A stretch of 64,000 nt of DNA from Lumbricus rubellus (GCA_945859605.1 OX243820.1:28281396-28345395); one strand, 5' to 3'; shown: positions 33,111-45,013, counted from the stretch's first letter. The notes: generated by a model from the sequence alone, not told the origin. Program-made: numbers and translations.

Positions 33111-33554
33111 CTCTACAGTGCCGCTATCTTAATGCACAAGGCATCAATCAGTCTTGTGGTTTAAAAATTTTTGTTTCTAAACGATCGTATACAAGATAAT
33201 TTCTAAACAGTTGAAAACAACAAACGTCATAAGAGAAACTGATCATCATCATCAATGAAGGCAGTGCAGAGAGACAATGAGTACTCGTGAAACCGCTAGG
33301 TAGGGCCTCAAGTGCATGGTAGTTCGTGTAGAATGGGCATAACTTTGATAGGATAGCTCTATCATTACATGACTTCTGCAAATCTTTAATCTTTCTTTGC
33401 TGTGGAGATGGGTAGCTCATGCTTGCGCAGGTTTCAGCGATGAATCGTCAATGGCCCGAGTGCATGGGATTTTTTTCAACTTTTTGTTGCATGTTTGTCA
33501 GGTTAGCTCTTCTGTTTCTTCAACCTCCATCTGATTCATTGTTCTTTTTGCACC

Positions 33555-33760
33555 CTAGTGCACCTTTTCAAAGCCAAGTTGGACACTAGGGGGAAAGGGC
33601 AGCTTGCAATCGATTGCCAACCGAGTTTCTAGGGTTGGCTGTTTTATGGGACTTACAGAGTGCGAAGATAGATAAGGACAGCTGGCAACCAACCACTTGC
33701 CAACTGAGTTTCTAAAGTTGGCTTCTTGCAAGACAATGCGAAGACGAATAATACTCACTC
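33555..33760. repeat. Two imperfect copies of a GCCAACYGAGTTTCTARRGTTGGCT phrase
   Basis: TTGCCAACCGAGTTTCTAGG at about 33615 and TTGCCAACTGAGTTTCTAAA at about 33700 form a tandem duplication of roughly 85 bp. Confidence 0.5.
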
Positions 33761-34566
33761 CCTTGAGTATATGTGTGTGTATGAATGCATGTATCTTTGT
33801 CCTATGACATTCACTCTACTGAAAGCACTTGCTAATATGGACCATGGTATTAGTCCTGCAACAGACATGCACAAATTGCCTCATGTGCCTGAGTTACCTT
33901 CGCACAGGATCTCGTTGTCCTTGTCTTCTTCACCAACCTGGAGTTGTTTACCCTAGATGAATATACCATTCTAAATGCTAAGTTACATCCAGGAATGAAG
34001 GCTGTATACTTGCATCAAGATGTAAATTTGTACTTTCTTCATAAATATCTAAGCTCTGAAAACACTGAGCTATGGAACTCATAAGACAGCATCTTTCCAG
34101 TGCAATAGGTAGATATAAAGCAACTAATCCATGCGATGGCAATTGCGCCAGAGTAGATTAATTATCGATTAAGCACAATTTGTCATTGGTCCATTTGCTT
34201 TCATACATTTTAAACGTGTCAAACCTCTGCCTTAAGAGCTGCTCAAATTTTGCTGCAGACAGATTAACTTCAGAACTGATAGATTTCCACCAGTGACATG
34301 ATTGCCATTTCACCGTTCAAATTAAAAATCCTAAAGCATACAGAAAGCAAGTATTGATCTGATGATCCACAAGTTTCAACCACTTGCTGTGGACCAACAA
34401 TTTGAAAGTCAACTGGATGTCGTGAAATAAAATTGATTCCTTCAGTAACTTCGTAGAAATGAACGAAATAATATTTCGTGTATGCCTGTTGAAACGGCAA
34501 CATGTCCTAATGATATAATGCACAATTACACATCTCACTGTTTATTTATGGAATAGTACTTATGAT

Positions 34567-34664
34567 ATCTGTGAGTGACCTAATCGCATGTTCAACTGAG
34601 TTGCTGGGCGGTGGCTGCATTGCCTTGGCGATAAAGCTTCTGATATATCTCCAAGTTTCAGCAA
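34567..34664 (-). pseudogene. DExH helicase exon copy: LLKLGDI exon (block C)
   Basis: After a TATTTTACAG acceptor the exon reads LLKLGDISEALS, then needs a 2-base shift to continue KAMQPPPSNSVEHAIRSLTD. It matches the tandemly repeated exon at 59.8-61.2 kb (LLKLGEIYQVLNRAIQPPAR). The winged-helix/ratchet part of DHX36-group helicases lies here. The frame break makes this copy non-coding unless it is an assembly error. Confidence 0.75.
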
Positions 34665-35269
34665 CTGTAAAATAATATAAAACATTGGTCGCTATTTTAG
34701 ACATGGTCCGAAGCTTACTTAATATTGTAGACTCAGCAGATGTAATTGATGAATATTTTCTGTGGAGAGGTGGCCCAAGACCCAGAGAAATATTGTGCTC
34801 ATTTAATGTTGTGAGGCGGAAAAATTGTCCGGAAAGTTTCATAGTTTTCCGGAAACTTTCCCACGTATTTTTCCGGAAACTTTCCTTTGTATTTTTTCCC
34901 ACCAATAAAATATTAATAAATACATTCTCAATTCTAAGAGGAGTCCGAAATTTTCTTTCAATATAATGTTACTAGATACATCAATCACTATAATAAGCAG
35001 TCTTAGGTGGTTAAAACTGATACTTTTATTCAATAGATGGGGCTGATAGTGCTAGTGATCATTGTTCAGATTGTGTTCACACGGCCTATGTTTCTATAAG
35101 CTACTCTAATCTGAAATGCTAATGAACAGTGTTTATGCTCAACAATTCATATTAATTATTTTTAAGTTCAACATTGTTGGCATCAACAGAACTACTGTAA
35201 ATAAAAAAGAAGCTTCAAGAAAAATTTCTGAGAGTGAAATTCTGATATTTTCTGAGTTAAATGTATTTT

Positions 35270-36050
35270 TCCGGTTCTTCGGAAACTTTCCAGGGGTCGG
35301 AGTGGAGGTAGGAGTTGGTGAAGTACATGTTTGGGGTTGTGTAAAATGGAGAAGAGGAGTTTTGCATCAGCTATGTTGGCAAGTTCGGAGATTGTTGGAA
35401 AGGTTTGCTCTAAGCATAGGCGTAGGGGAGATTTCAACGTTGGGGGGGCAAAAATGAGACTTTTGCCCGAAAATTTTTTTTTCATCTGGCCAAAATCTTA
35501 AGAAAAATTTGCGTTACGTTTGCCCGAAAATTCTGACGACCTTTTTTTAGTCATCCGGCCGAAATCTTCTGAAATTTTCCGTTACTTTTTGCCCGAAAGG
35601 TCTAACGACCTTTTTTTATTCGGGCAAGACTGATTTTTCGGGCAAAAAGACCCGGAAAAATTAAAAAAGTAATTTTGTTTAAAAACTTTTTTATTTTTCC
35701 GGGTCTGGTTGCCCGAAAAATCAGACTTGCCCGAAATTTGGGGGGGCATTTGCCCCCCCTGGACCCCCGTCTCCTACGCCTATGGCTCTAAGTAACCTAG
35801 GCGTTTAGCTCTTTTTATGAGTTTTTCAAGGCGTTCTTTATTGGAAGCCAGGGTGAGACCACACCAGGATGAGGAGGCATAAAGTAATTTAGCTGCGGTA
35901 GTGGCTTTGGTTACTTTATGGATGGATGAAGAGGAGAGGCCATGGGTTTTGAGTTTTCTTATAGCATAGAAAGAGGAGGAGCAGGTAGCTGTGAGGTGGT
36001 CTGTACGGGCTGTGAGTTTGAGGTTATCTTGAAGGATCGGCCTGTGCATG
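35270..36050 (-). mobile_element. LINE (CR1/Jockey-like) reverse transcriptase C-terminal fragment, split by a MITE
   Basis: Minus reads HLTATCSSSFYAIRKLKTHG, TTAAKLLYASSSWCG and ERLEKLIKRAKRLGYL up to 35785. After the inserted hAT-like element it continues EQTFPTISELANIADAKLLF and LHNPKHVLHQLLPPLRP. These are the typical last 120 residues of CR1/L2-type ORF2. The two halves join in frame if the insertion and one target duplication are ignored. Confidence 0.85.
35415..35784. mobile_element. hAT-like MITE, 370 bp, perfect 8-bp target duplication
   Basis: The ends CATAGGCGTAGGGGAGAT and GTCTCCTACGCCTATG are inverted. The flanks GCTCTAAG (35407-35414 and 35785-35792) are identical. The interior repeats TTTGCCCGAAAA and CGGGCAAA phrases and has G- and C-rich borders. 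It interrupts a LINE ORF, which proves the insertion. Confidence 0.93.
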
Positions 36051-36120
36051 TCACACCTCTGCTTTTACTTTATTAATGAAAATGGTAATTTGAACAGACA
36101 AGATTAAAATCAGTTGGCAC

Positions 36121-36237
36121 CTTGATCTGCAGACAAAGCTCTTCAAGAGGAGTTCTCAGTATTTCAGGCTTCAGAAATTTCTCCAGCCGAGTCTTGTGGT
36201 ACGATGTATAGAGGCGAAAACATTCCCTGGACAAAAC
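36121..36237 (-). pseudogene. DExH helicase exon copy: PEILRTPLEELCLQIK exon (block C)
   Basis: The exon reads RFCPG, then after a 1-base deletion CFRLYTSYHKTRLEKFLKPE and ILRTPLEELCLQIK, followed by a GTGCCA donor at 36120. The CFxLY and PEILRTPLEELCLQIK blocks are hallmarks of DHX36-group helicases just after motif VI. Phase from the upstream exon (37575-37722) matches. Only the 1-base deletion breaks it. Confidence 0.82.
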
Positions 36238-36339
36238 CTTTTCACAAACAACCCATTAGCAAATAAGCATAATCTCACATTTTTACAGAACCATCTCAGA
36301 AGGCTCACGAAACTGATGCCAAATGGCCGGCCATCTGTG

Positions 36340-36625
36340 GAAATGGTCATAGGTACTGTGATGCGGGTCCACCGCACCTTTTCATGCATTGGACCTTCAT
36401 ACTGGAACAGTATTCCATTAACCCTTTCCCACCGGAATTGTTTTGATACCTATCATGTTAATCGGGTCAAAGAGTTAACAATTCGTGATGCTGCACTGCA
36501 TGTATCTCATGAAACATTCTCAAGACAATTAAGATGCACTTGTTTAGAACTGTTCGTTAGCTACATTAAGGGGTTTTGTAAGGCGCTATATAAATGTTCA
36601 TATACATACATACATAGGATGACTG
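36340..36625 (+). mobile_element. LINE 3' end (CR1/L2-like)
   Basis: VMRVHRTFSCIGPSYWNSIP and FSRQLRCTCLELF resemble the LINE C-terminus at 6806. It is followed by AAGGCGCTATATAAATG and a CATA-type tail. Confidence 0.6.
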
Positions 36626-36790
36626 TAACTTAATCACATCAACAGTACTAACATTAAAACACAACTTCAATCCTAAGAATGAAACATGAATAAAATGAGT
36701 ATTCAACTGAAACAAAAATATGAATATTCATAAACAGACATTGAATATTCGTAAGCACAAGCACAACTTTAACCGTACCTTGTCTTGTCG

Positions 36791-37146
36791 TCAACCATCC
36801 TCGATCCGAGGGTTGGTCGCTTCACGAACAAGTTTTCTCCATCTCCTGTCTCTTGTCTCCATCAAAGTCCGATCGAAAGATGTTCCCATCCATTCTCCGA
36901 TGTTGATAACCCATCCCATCCTCGGCCTTCTTCGTGCTCTTGCTCCGGGTACATTTCCCTGTATGATATCTTTTTCTAGACAATCTCCAGTTTTTCTCAT
37001 CAGGTGGCCAAAGTATGTGAGTTTTCTTCTTCTAATTGAATCAATAAGACTTCTCTCCACTCCCATTGTCTCCATCACCCACTGGTTTGTTTTCCTTTCC
37101 CTTTATGATACTCTCAGGATTTGCCTTAGGCCTTTCATCTCAAAAG
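36791..37146 (-). mobile_element. RTE-like LINE C-terminal fragment
   Basis: Minus reads LRQILRVS, a stop, then VMETMGVERSLIDSIRRRKL, TYFGHLMRKTGDCLEKDIIQ and RWRKLVREATNPRIEDG. This is the end of an endonuclease-RT protein, from a family different from the LINE at 9648. Both ends are truncated. Confidence 0.85.
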
Positions 37147-37574
37147 CCGTACCTAACGGCGTTGTAATTTATTATCAATAGCAACACCGAAAATGAATTA
37201 TTTAAGTACCGGTAACGAAATGTAAATGCAAATAAACTGTTAATTATAATCATTGTGCAGATAATTATAGATTTTACAGTAGCATAGCTAAAAGTCTTTT
37301 TCAATGACAATTCTGTAAGCAGGGCACCAAACAGAGTGCAGGCTTAGAAGCACATGTGCCATAAATATAAGGGCTAATGTGTTTTTTGCACAACACACAC
37401 TGAATGATGAGTTATCAGTTGGCATCGCAGCATCAACAAGGACATACTCAGATTCAGGTCATAACTGTCATTACCAGCACCTGAAAAAGGGATCACAGGC
37501 CTTAATATGCCTCTCCACATAACTAATTATACGTTGATTTTATTAATGAGTGGTTAATACATAGATTAGATTAC
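37147..37574. other. Helicase-cluster intron, no other feature
   Basis: AT-rich sequence resembling introns at 43.3-43.7 kb (CACCAAACAGWGTGCAGGCTTAGAAGCACMTGTGCCAT-type phrases shared, here about 37326). This supports common ancestry of the blocks. Confidence 0.5.
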
Positions 37575-37722
37575 CTTCCGGCTCTTCCTTTTCGTTGTCA
37601 TGCATTAATTAGCCAGGCTTATCCAGCCCGGTTGAAGTGTGGATAAGTCATGTCCAGCATTGAAACTTTTCATCTTTATCTTGCCTGTATCAATGACGAA
37701 TCGGACATCATTGACTGTAATG
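37575..37722 (-). pseudogene. DExH helicase exon copy: motif V-VI exon (block C)
   Basis: The acceptor AATTGAAG precedes ITVNDVRFVIDTGKIKMKSF and LSTLQPGWISLAN. A 4-base duplication and a CGA-to-TGA change then disrupt the motif VI QRxGRxGR region, although CAACGAAAAGGAAGAGCCGG is still visible. The donor is GTAATC at 37574. It follows the motif IV-V exon array in the expected order. Confidence 0.82.
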
Positions 37723-37897
37723 CTTCAATTAAAATAAACCATATAAAACTTAAAAACGAGAAAATTTGCGAAAATTTGAAATTATCAACAGAATCAGACT
37801 AAAAGTGTACACAGAAAAGAATCAAACCTACCTTTAATTAATACTTATATACAATGTGGGCCAAAAAAGTAATCTGCTACGGATTTTTGCCAATATC

Positions 37898-40800
37898 TGG
37901 CATTTGCGAATGCAATGCAAAAATTCTGAAGTTGCCTAAAAGAAAAATCAGTGGTGTAGTTCTTACAAATAATGATTTTCGTCTAATACATTTGAGTATG
38001 AAAATTGTTATCAAAATTCTTTCACATGTGAATGTCAGCTTGTATAAGGCATACCTTGTTTCCGCGATATTTGTAGAAATGATAATTTTCCGTATGTTGG
38101 GAGGCAATGGAGCAAAAATTTGGAGCTGCTCCTCAGCTGGCATTTGCGAATGCAATGCAAAAATTCTGAAGTTGCCTAAAAGAAAAATCAGTGGTGTAGT
38201 TCTTACAAATAATGATTTTCGTCTAATACACACCTAAGACACGAATTCTGTTACTAAGTCACAGCTCCAAAGCTCTCACTATTGCGTACTTTCGCCAACT
38301 TCACGTCTAAGAATACCTTTTATCACTGTATTTTCAGTATGAAAACGTCTCATAAGACCTTACAAGTTGTGATTCTTCATTGAATTAATTGCCTCAATGG
38401 GATGTGCTGGCAATCTTAGTTTTGTTATCGCGAGAGAAATTGTTATCAAAATTCTTTCACATGTGAATGTCAGCTTGTATAAGGCATACCTTGTTTCCGC
38501 GATATTTGTAGAAATGATAATTTTCCGTATGTTGGGAGGCAATGGAGCAAAAATTTGGAGCTGCTCCTCAGCTGGCATTTGCGAATGCAATGCAAAAATT
38601 CTGAAGTTGCCTAAAAGAAAAATCAGTGGTGTAGTTCTTACAAATAATGATTTTCGTCTAATACACACCTAAGACACGAATTCTGTTACTAAGTCACAGC
38701 TCCAAAGCTCTCACTATTGCATACTTTCGCCAACTTCACGTCTAAGAATACCTTTTATCACTGTATTTTCAGTATGAAAACGTCTCATAAGACCTTACAA
38801 GTTGTGATTCTTCATTGAATTAATTGCCTCAATCGGATGTGCTGGCAATCTTAGTTTTGTTATCGCGAGAGAAATTGTTATCAAAATTCTTTCACATGTG
38901 AATGTCAGCTTGTATAAGGCATACCTTGTTTCCGCGATATTTGTAGAAATGATAATTTTCCGTATGTTGGGAGGCAATGGAGTAAAAATTTAGAACTGCT
39001 CCTCAGCTGGCATTTGCGAATGCAATGCAAAAATTCTGAAGTTGCCTAAAAGAAAAATCAGTGGTGTAGTTCTTACAAATAATGATTTTCGTCTAATACA
39101 CACCTAAGACACGAATTCTGTTACTAAGTCACAGCTCCAAAGCTCTCACTATTGCATACTTTCGCCAACTTCACGTCTAAGAATACCTTTTATCACTGTA
39201 TTTTCAGTATGAAAACGTCTCATAAGACCTTACAAGTTGTGATTCTTCATTGAATTAATTGCCTCAATGGGATGTGCTGGCAATCTTAGTTTTGTTATCG
39301 CGAGAGAAATTGTAAATTGTTATCAAAATTCTTTCACATGTGAATGTCAGCTTGTATAAGGCATACCTTGTTTCCACGATATTTGTAGAAATGATAATTT
39401 TCCGTATGTTGGGAGGCAATGGAGCAAAAATTTGGAGCTGCTCCTCAGCTGGCATTTGCGAATGCAATGCAAAAATTCTGAAGTTGCCTAAAAGAAAAAT
39501 CAGTGGTGTAGTTCTTACAAATAATGATTTTCGTCTAATACACACCTAAGACACGAATTCTGTTACCAAGTCACAGCTCCAAAGCTCTCACTATTGCATA
39601 CTTTCGCCAACTTCACGTCTAAGAATACCTTTTATCACTGTATTTTCAGTATGAAAACGTCTCTTAAGACCTTACAAGTTGTGATTCTTCATTGAATTAA
39701 TTGCCTCAATGGGATGTGCTGGCAATCTTAGTTTTGTTATCGCGAGAGAAATTGTTATCAAAATTCTTTCACATGTGAATGTCAGCTTGTATAAGGCATA
39801 CCTTGTTTCCGCGATATTTGTAGAAATGATAATTTTCCGTATGTTGGGAGGCAATGGAGCAAAAATTTGGAGCTGCTCCTCAGCTGGCATTTGCGAATGC
39901 AATGCAAAAATTCTGAAGTTGCCTAAAAGAAAAATCAGTGGTGTAGTTCTTACAAATAATGATTTTCGTCTAATACACACCTAAGACACGAATTCTGTTA
40001 CTAAGTCACAGCTCCAAAGCTCTCACTATTGCATACTTTCGCCAACTTCACGTCTAAGAATACCTTTTATCACTGTATTTTCAGTATGAAAACGTCTCAT
40101 AAGACCTTACAAGTTGTGATTCTTCATTGAATTAATTGCCTCAATGGGATGTGCTGGCAATCTTAGTTTTGTTATCGCAAGAGAAATTGTTATCAAAATT
40201 CTTTCACATGTGAATGTCAGCTTGTATAAGGCATACCTTGTTTCCGCGATATTTGTAGAAATGATAATTTTCCGTATGTTGGGAGGCAATGGAGCAAAAA
40301 TTTGGAGCTGCTCCTCAGCTGGCATTTGCGAATGCAATGCAAAAATTCTGAAGTTGCCTAAAAGAAAAATCAGTGGTGTAGTTCTTACAAATAATGATTT
40401 TCGTCTAAGACACCTAAGACACGAATTCTGTTACTAAGTCACAGCTCCAAAGCTCTCACTATTGCGTACTTTCGCCAACTTCACGTCTAAGAATACCTTT
40501 TATCACTGTATTTTCAGTATGAAAACGTCTCATAAGACCTTACAAGTTGTGATTCTTCATTGAATTAATTGCCTCAATGGGATGTGCTGGCAATCTTAGT
40601 TTTGTTATCGCGAGAGAAATTGTTATCAAAATTCTTTCACATGTGAATGTCAGCTTGTATAAGGCATACCTTGTTTCCGCGATATTTGTAGAAATGATAA
40701 TTTTCCGTATGTTGGGAGGCAATGGAGCAAAAATTTGGAGCTGCTCCTCAGCTGGCATTTGCGAATGCAATGCAAAAATTCTGAAGTTGCCTAAAAGAAA

Positions 40801-41225
40801 AATCAGTGGTGTAGTTCTTACAAATAATGATTTTCGTCTAATACACACCTAAGACACGAATTCTGTTACTAAGTCACAGCTCCAAAGCTCTCACTATTGC
40901 ATACTTTCGCCAACTTCACGTCTAAGAATACCTTTTATCACTGTATTTTCAGTATGAAAACGTCTCTTAAGACCTTACAAGTTGTGATTCTTCATTGAAT
41001 TAATTGCCTCAATGGGATGTGCTGGCAATCTTAGTTTTGTTATCGCGAGAGAAATTGTTATCAAAATTCTTTCACATGTGAATGTCAGCTTGTATAAGGC
41101 ATACCTTGTTTCCGCGATATTTGTAGAAATGATAATTTTCCGTATGTTGGGAGGCAATGGAGCAAAAATTTGGAGCTGCTCCTCAGCTGGCATTTGCGAA
41201 TGCAATGCAAAAATTCTGAAGTTAC
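37898..41225 (-). repeat. Tandem array: DExH helicase motif IV-V exon, 8 full copies, 435-bp period
   Basis: Full 121-bp exons: 41105-41225, 40670-40790, 40237-40357, 39802-39922, 39367-39487, 38925-39045, 38490-38610, 38055-38175; a ninth 5' stub is near 37898. Each has a TTTTTCTTTTAG acceptor and GTATGC donor and reads NFRIFALHSQMPAEEQLQIF then [13 protein letters not shown], i.e. motif IV and motif V (STNIAET) of DEAH/RHA helicases, which contact RNA and couple ATP hydrolysis. Periods are 435 bp with one 442 and one 433. Copies are nearly identical; 38925-39045 has a TAA stop, and 39367 has A-to-V in NIAET. Exon phase 1-2 is conserved, and 121 bp is not a multiple of 3, so including two copies would shift the frame. 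Mutually exclusive use or non-function are both possible. Confidence 0.92.
41105..41225 (-). pseudogene. Motif IV-V exon, first copy of the array (minus orientation)
   Basis: The 5'-most array copy, intact, acceptor CTTTTAG at 41226. Its upstream intron (41245 onward) differs from that of the other copies and has TTCTGTTCTGATTTTTCTTT, so this copy carries the original upstream junction. It is probably the founder exon. Confidence 0.7.
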
Positions 41226-41949
41226 CTAAAAGAAAAATCAGAACAGAAGTAAGCAATCAATCATACCTTGCTTCACCTATGTCCTATGACAAGTAATTTT
41301 AAAAAGGTACTACACAATTATTTCGGCATCAAGTTCAATCAAGTATAATCTGTGAAACTCTGTTGCGCCATTGCCATAACGCTCAAAGCATATAACATAA
41401 AAACAGTAACACAGTTGAGATCCATGACGACTATCCTGATTCCTCCTCTTCGTCTTACCCCAGTCATTATTTAAACTCTGAACATCATCCATCTTAGCCG
41501 TCCAACTGTATGCCTGCCTGACAATCCAAATATTGATCCCTACCTATAAATTTTGTTTCGATTGAGCACATGTGGGTAAGCTGGTTCCCACGACTTTGCT
41601 ATTTTGGGTGCTGAAGAAATCTTGAGGTTACAATAACGATTATGATTATTTGCAGCATCAAAGTCTTACTTGTGGTAAACAACTCCAGGCTTTCAAGGCG
41701 AAGGACAACCTTGCGGATGTCCTCCAACCCGGCAACAAAAATCAGGATTGCTCCATCCTAAACAAAAATTTCAAATCATCAACTTACCTATATAAACAGA
41801 GCTCTCACAATCAGAAAAACATTCATATGTCAAAATGATGTGCACAAGCAAAAGGGCCCAAGATCAGGGTGTGGAATAACTTCACAAAATGTGCCTTTAT
41901 AAATTATTATTACTTTTCTAGATTTTATGGGTGGAGATTAGGTGCATGG

Positions 41950-42545
41950 TAGCACTCTGGCATGAAGAGCAGAAAATCCACAACGTTCTTTCGCTCGGGA
42001 TCTTTAAATGCTGAGAGATAAAATACTCCACAAGATCTCAACAGGAGAGAAGTCCGGAGAGTTGGGTGGCCAATCCTTCGGCTTTATGTGTGACGGGGAG
42101 GACTGGTTGTCTAGCCACTTCATCGTCACAGCTGATGTAGCCTCTGACAGCGTGCCATCGTGCTGAAATACTCCTAGGCCCTAGATCATTGTCAGTAAAC
42201 AACTTTCGTTGCATGACACTGCCGTTGTCATTTTCTGTCTCGAACGCTGGCTTTACGGTCTGCTCGAGAACGTCGGCGATGTTAGAGTTGTACTGCGAGT
42301 TCAGTCCGGTACCATTTGGCACAAGGTGAAGTTTAGTGAAACCCCTGCAGTTATTCCACACCAATCCATCATCGACGGACTAAACTTCATCTGTGGAGCA
42401 CGAGGAACGTTCTCTTCCTATGAACCCCAAACTGTATCGTTTTGGGCATTTGGGCATAAAAGATCTTGAAAGGTGACTCATAAGTAAACATAACATTTTA
42501 CCAGTCTTCCACAGTCAATCTGGACAGTGTCGAAGGAAGAGAATG
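41950..42545 (-). mobile_element. Tc1-like transposase remnant
   Basis: Minus reads TYESPFKIFYAQMPKTIQFG, WCGITAGVSLNFTL and in another frame NNCRGFTKLHLVPNGTGLNS, KPAFETENDNGSVMQRKLF and W...LPVTHKAEGLATQLSG. These follow the DDE region of Tc1-like transposases, with several frame changes. It lies between helicase fragments. Terminal repeats were not identified. Confidence 0.7.
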
Positions 42546-42911
42546 TTCCGACTGCTCCACAGATGGTTTAGTCATTTTCTTTGCTGTGTTAATTTGATGA
42601 ACGCAGTTTTTTCCGCAAAAACTGGCCGTCTTTACATTTTGCTATAAATAATGGCAAGGATGGACCGTATCATAATCATATTTGTACCAGAATTTTTCAT
42701 TTGATTTATGTATACACTGACAAAATATTATAAAGAAATATGAAGCCGTTACTAGGACAACGCATTTTTAAAACGGTGAACGAACTTTCGTGTCACCCTA
42801 TAGATCATCAGGGAAACACCAGACCAGGATCTTAGTGCCACTCTACATTCTGTTCTGTTGCTTTTTAATGAAAATGGTAATTTGAACAAATAAGATTGAA
42901 TTGGTCGGCAC

Positions 42912-42985
42912 CTTAATCTGAAAGCAGAGTCCTTCTGAGGATTTGTGGCTGCAGGAATTCCTCCAGACGAATCTCCTGGAATGAT
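42912..42985 (-). pseudogene. DExH helicase exon copy: PEILRTPLEELCLQIK exon (block B), damaged
   Basis: SFQEIRLEEFLQPQILR is followed by a deletion of several bases, then CTCTGCTTTCAGATTAAG and a GTGCCG donor. It is the counterpart of 36121-36237. Confidence 0.7.
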
Positions 42986-43712
42986 TGCCATATAATTTCA
43001 AATTTATACCGAACCATTTTAGAAGCCTCTCTAAACTGCTGCCAAATGGTCATCTGGTGAATTGGTCATATGATGACTAACTTAAACACATCAACAGTGC
43101 TAAAATTAAAACACATTCAATCCTAAGAATGAAACACGATTAATCTGAGTATTAATCATAAACAAAAATGAAATCCATAGTCAAGCCTGAAAATTCATAA
43201 ACACAAACATCACTTTGACCGTGCTGTGGGACCCTAATTACCAACTGCCTAACGAATATCACTAATTATCAACAGCAGCCCGGAAATGTATTCAGTGAAG
43301 GACAGGAATATAAATCCAAATAAATAAGCGGATAATTATTCAGCTGATATAGATTTTTACAGTAGCACGATTAAAAGTTTAGATTTGAATGATATTCCTC
43401 TACTTGTGGCACCAAACAGTGTGCAGGCTTAGAAGCACCTGTGCCATTAATATAGGAACTTCATGTGTTGTTTGTGCTGTTTATTGTGCACACTTGCTGC
43501 ACACGACATATTTAGGTGCAAAAACTTCAATGAATGATGAGTACCTGTTGGTATCAGTTGGCACTACAGTATCAACAGACTCAGAGTCAAGTCATAGCTG
43601 CCATTACCATCCTCCTCAAAGTGTATCGCAGGCCTTAATTTGCCTCACTATTCGCATCACTAACACTTTGGTTGTTGTCAATTAGTTAATAGAGATACAT
43701 GCATTCGATTAC

Positions 43713-43855
43713 CTTCTTGCTCTTCCCTTACGCTGTTTGGCATTAGCTTGGCTTATCCATGCTGGTTGAAGGGTTGATAGGTCATGCATCACATTGTATG
43801 TCTTTAAGTTGATCTTCCCCGGTCAACCACATACTTCACATCCTCAGTTATAATG
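43713..43855 (-). pseudogene. DExH helicase exon copy: motif V-VI (block B, copy 4)
   Basis: VKYVVDRG, a 1-base deletion, then KINLKTYNVMHDLSTLQPAW and NAKQRKGRARR. The acceptor is changed from AG to AA (GAAACATT). The frameshift is shared with 45014-45156, so it predates that duplication. Confidence 0.8.
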
Positions 43856-44241
43856 TTTCAATTAAAACAAACCATCTGAAGTGAAAAAATGCGCATATTT
43901 GAAATTGTCGACAGAATCAGACTTTAAGTGTACGCAATAAAAAAGAGGCAAAAACACCTACATTACTTATAAAGAGAGACCAATATAAAATATCTAGCTG
44001 TATTAAACAATGCAGTACCCAGTACATACAATGAGCAATCTTTCTAAACAAGGTCAAAGTAAAATCACAACTACTTGACTCAGACCGAGCAAACCAAATT
44101 AAGCAAACTCCTTCCTTTTTGCTTGAGGGTGTTCATTGTAAAATGCTGCCAGAGTTCCAGCATTCATTCTGAGTGAGTACTTAACTGCCCGTATCTAGAT
44201 TAATACTACTTAATTAAACCAAAATATAGCTATACGTTATT

Positions 44242-44384
44242 GTCCAGCTCTGCCACGCCGTTGCCGGGTGTTCACCAGGCTGATCCACTCTGGCTTAAGA
44301 GTGGACAGATTTTCTTCAGGTTGAAAGTGCTTCACCTTTGCTATGCCGGTGTTAATCACCGCAATCACGTCATCGATCGTGATG
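44242..44384 (-). pseudogene. DExH helicase exon copy: motif V-VI (block B, copy 3)
   Basis: ITIDDVIAVINTGIAKVKHF, LSTLKPEWISLVNTRQRRGR and AG are intact, including motif VI QRRGRAG. The acceptor AACTGAAG is normal. The expected donor is lost: sequence after GCTGGACA is ATAACG, a duplication breakpoint. Confidence 0.8.
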
Positions 44385-44545
44385 CTTCAGTTTTAAAAAA
44401 CCATCTCAAGTTTAAAAACAAACATGAGCATTGATGTAAAACCAAAATATCAATTAGAAACAATAACTGAATCAATCTGCTAATCCAGCGTTATTCATTT
44501 GCATTTGCTGTGTACAATAAGAGGATAGAAATGCAGATTCATTGC

Positions 44546-44689
44546 CGTCCAGCTCTTCCACGGCGTTGTCGGGCGTTGGCCAGGGTTATCCACTCTGGCT
44601 TGAGAGGGGACAAATTTTCTTCTGGACGGAAACGCTTAACCTTGGCAATGCCAGTGTCAATGACGGCAACCACGTCATTGATCGTTATG
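44546..44689 (-). pseudogene. DExH helicase exon copy: motif V-VI (block B, copy 2), intact frame
   Basis: ITINDVVAVIDTGIAKVKRF, LSPLKPEWITLANARQRRGR, AGR: the best-preserved motif VI (QRRGRAGR, arginine finger) in the window. The acceptor is AGTAGAAG. The splice position carries GC (GGACG|GCAATG), so only a GC-AG intron would be possible, and an in-frame TGA follows at once. Confidence 0.8.
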
Positions 44690-45013
44690 CTTCTACTCGT
44701 GTGCAGGATTAGAAGCACATGTGCCATTAATATAGGCACCTCGTGTTGTTTGTGCTGTTTATTGTGCACAGTGCACGCTTGCTGCACACAACATATTTAG
44801 GTGCAAACACTTCAATGGTTGATGAGTACCTGTTGATGTCAGTTGGCACTACAGTAGGCTATCAACAGGAACACACTCAGAGTCAGGTCATAGCTGCCAT
44901 TACCATCCTCCTCAAAGTGTATCGAAGGCCTTAATTTGCCTCACTATTCGCATCACTAACACTTTGGTTGTTGTCAATAATATTAGTTAATAGAGATACA
45001 TGCATTCGATTAC

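Noticed and set aside
34270..34503. Minus ORF with HPVDFQIVGPQQVVETCGSS as a helicase exon
   Set aside because: It does not align with any DHX36-group block I know, and no splice site or neighbour exon supports it.
38397..41296. Plus-strand ORFs of about 91 codons repeated along the 435-bp array
   Set aside because: They are antisense shadows of the minus-strand helicase exon; the minus strand has the conserved STNIAET motif and splice sites.
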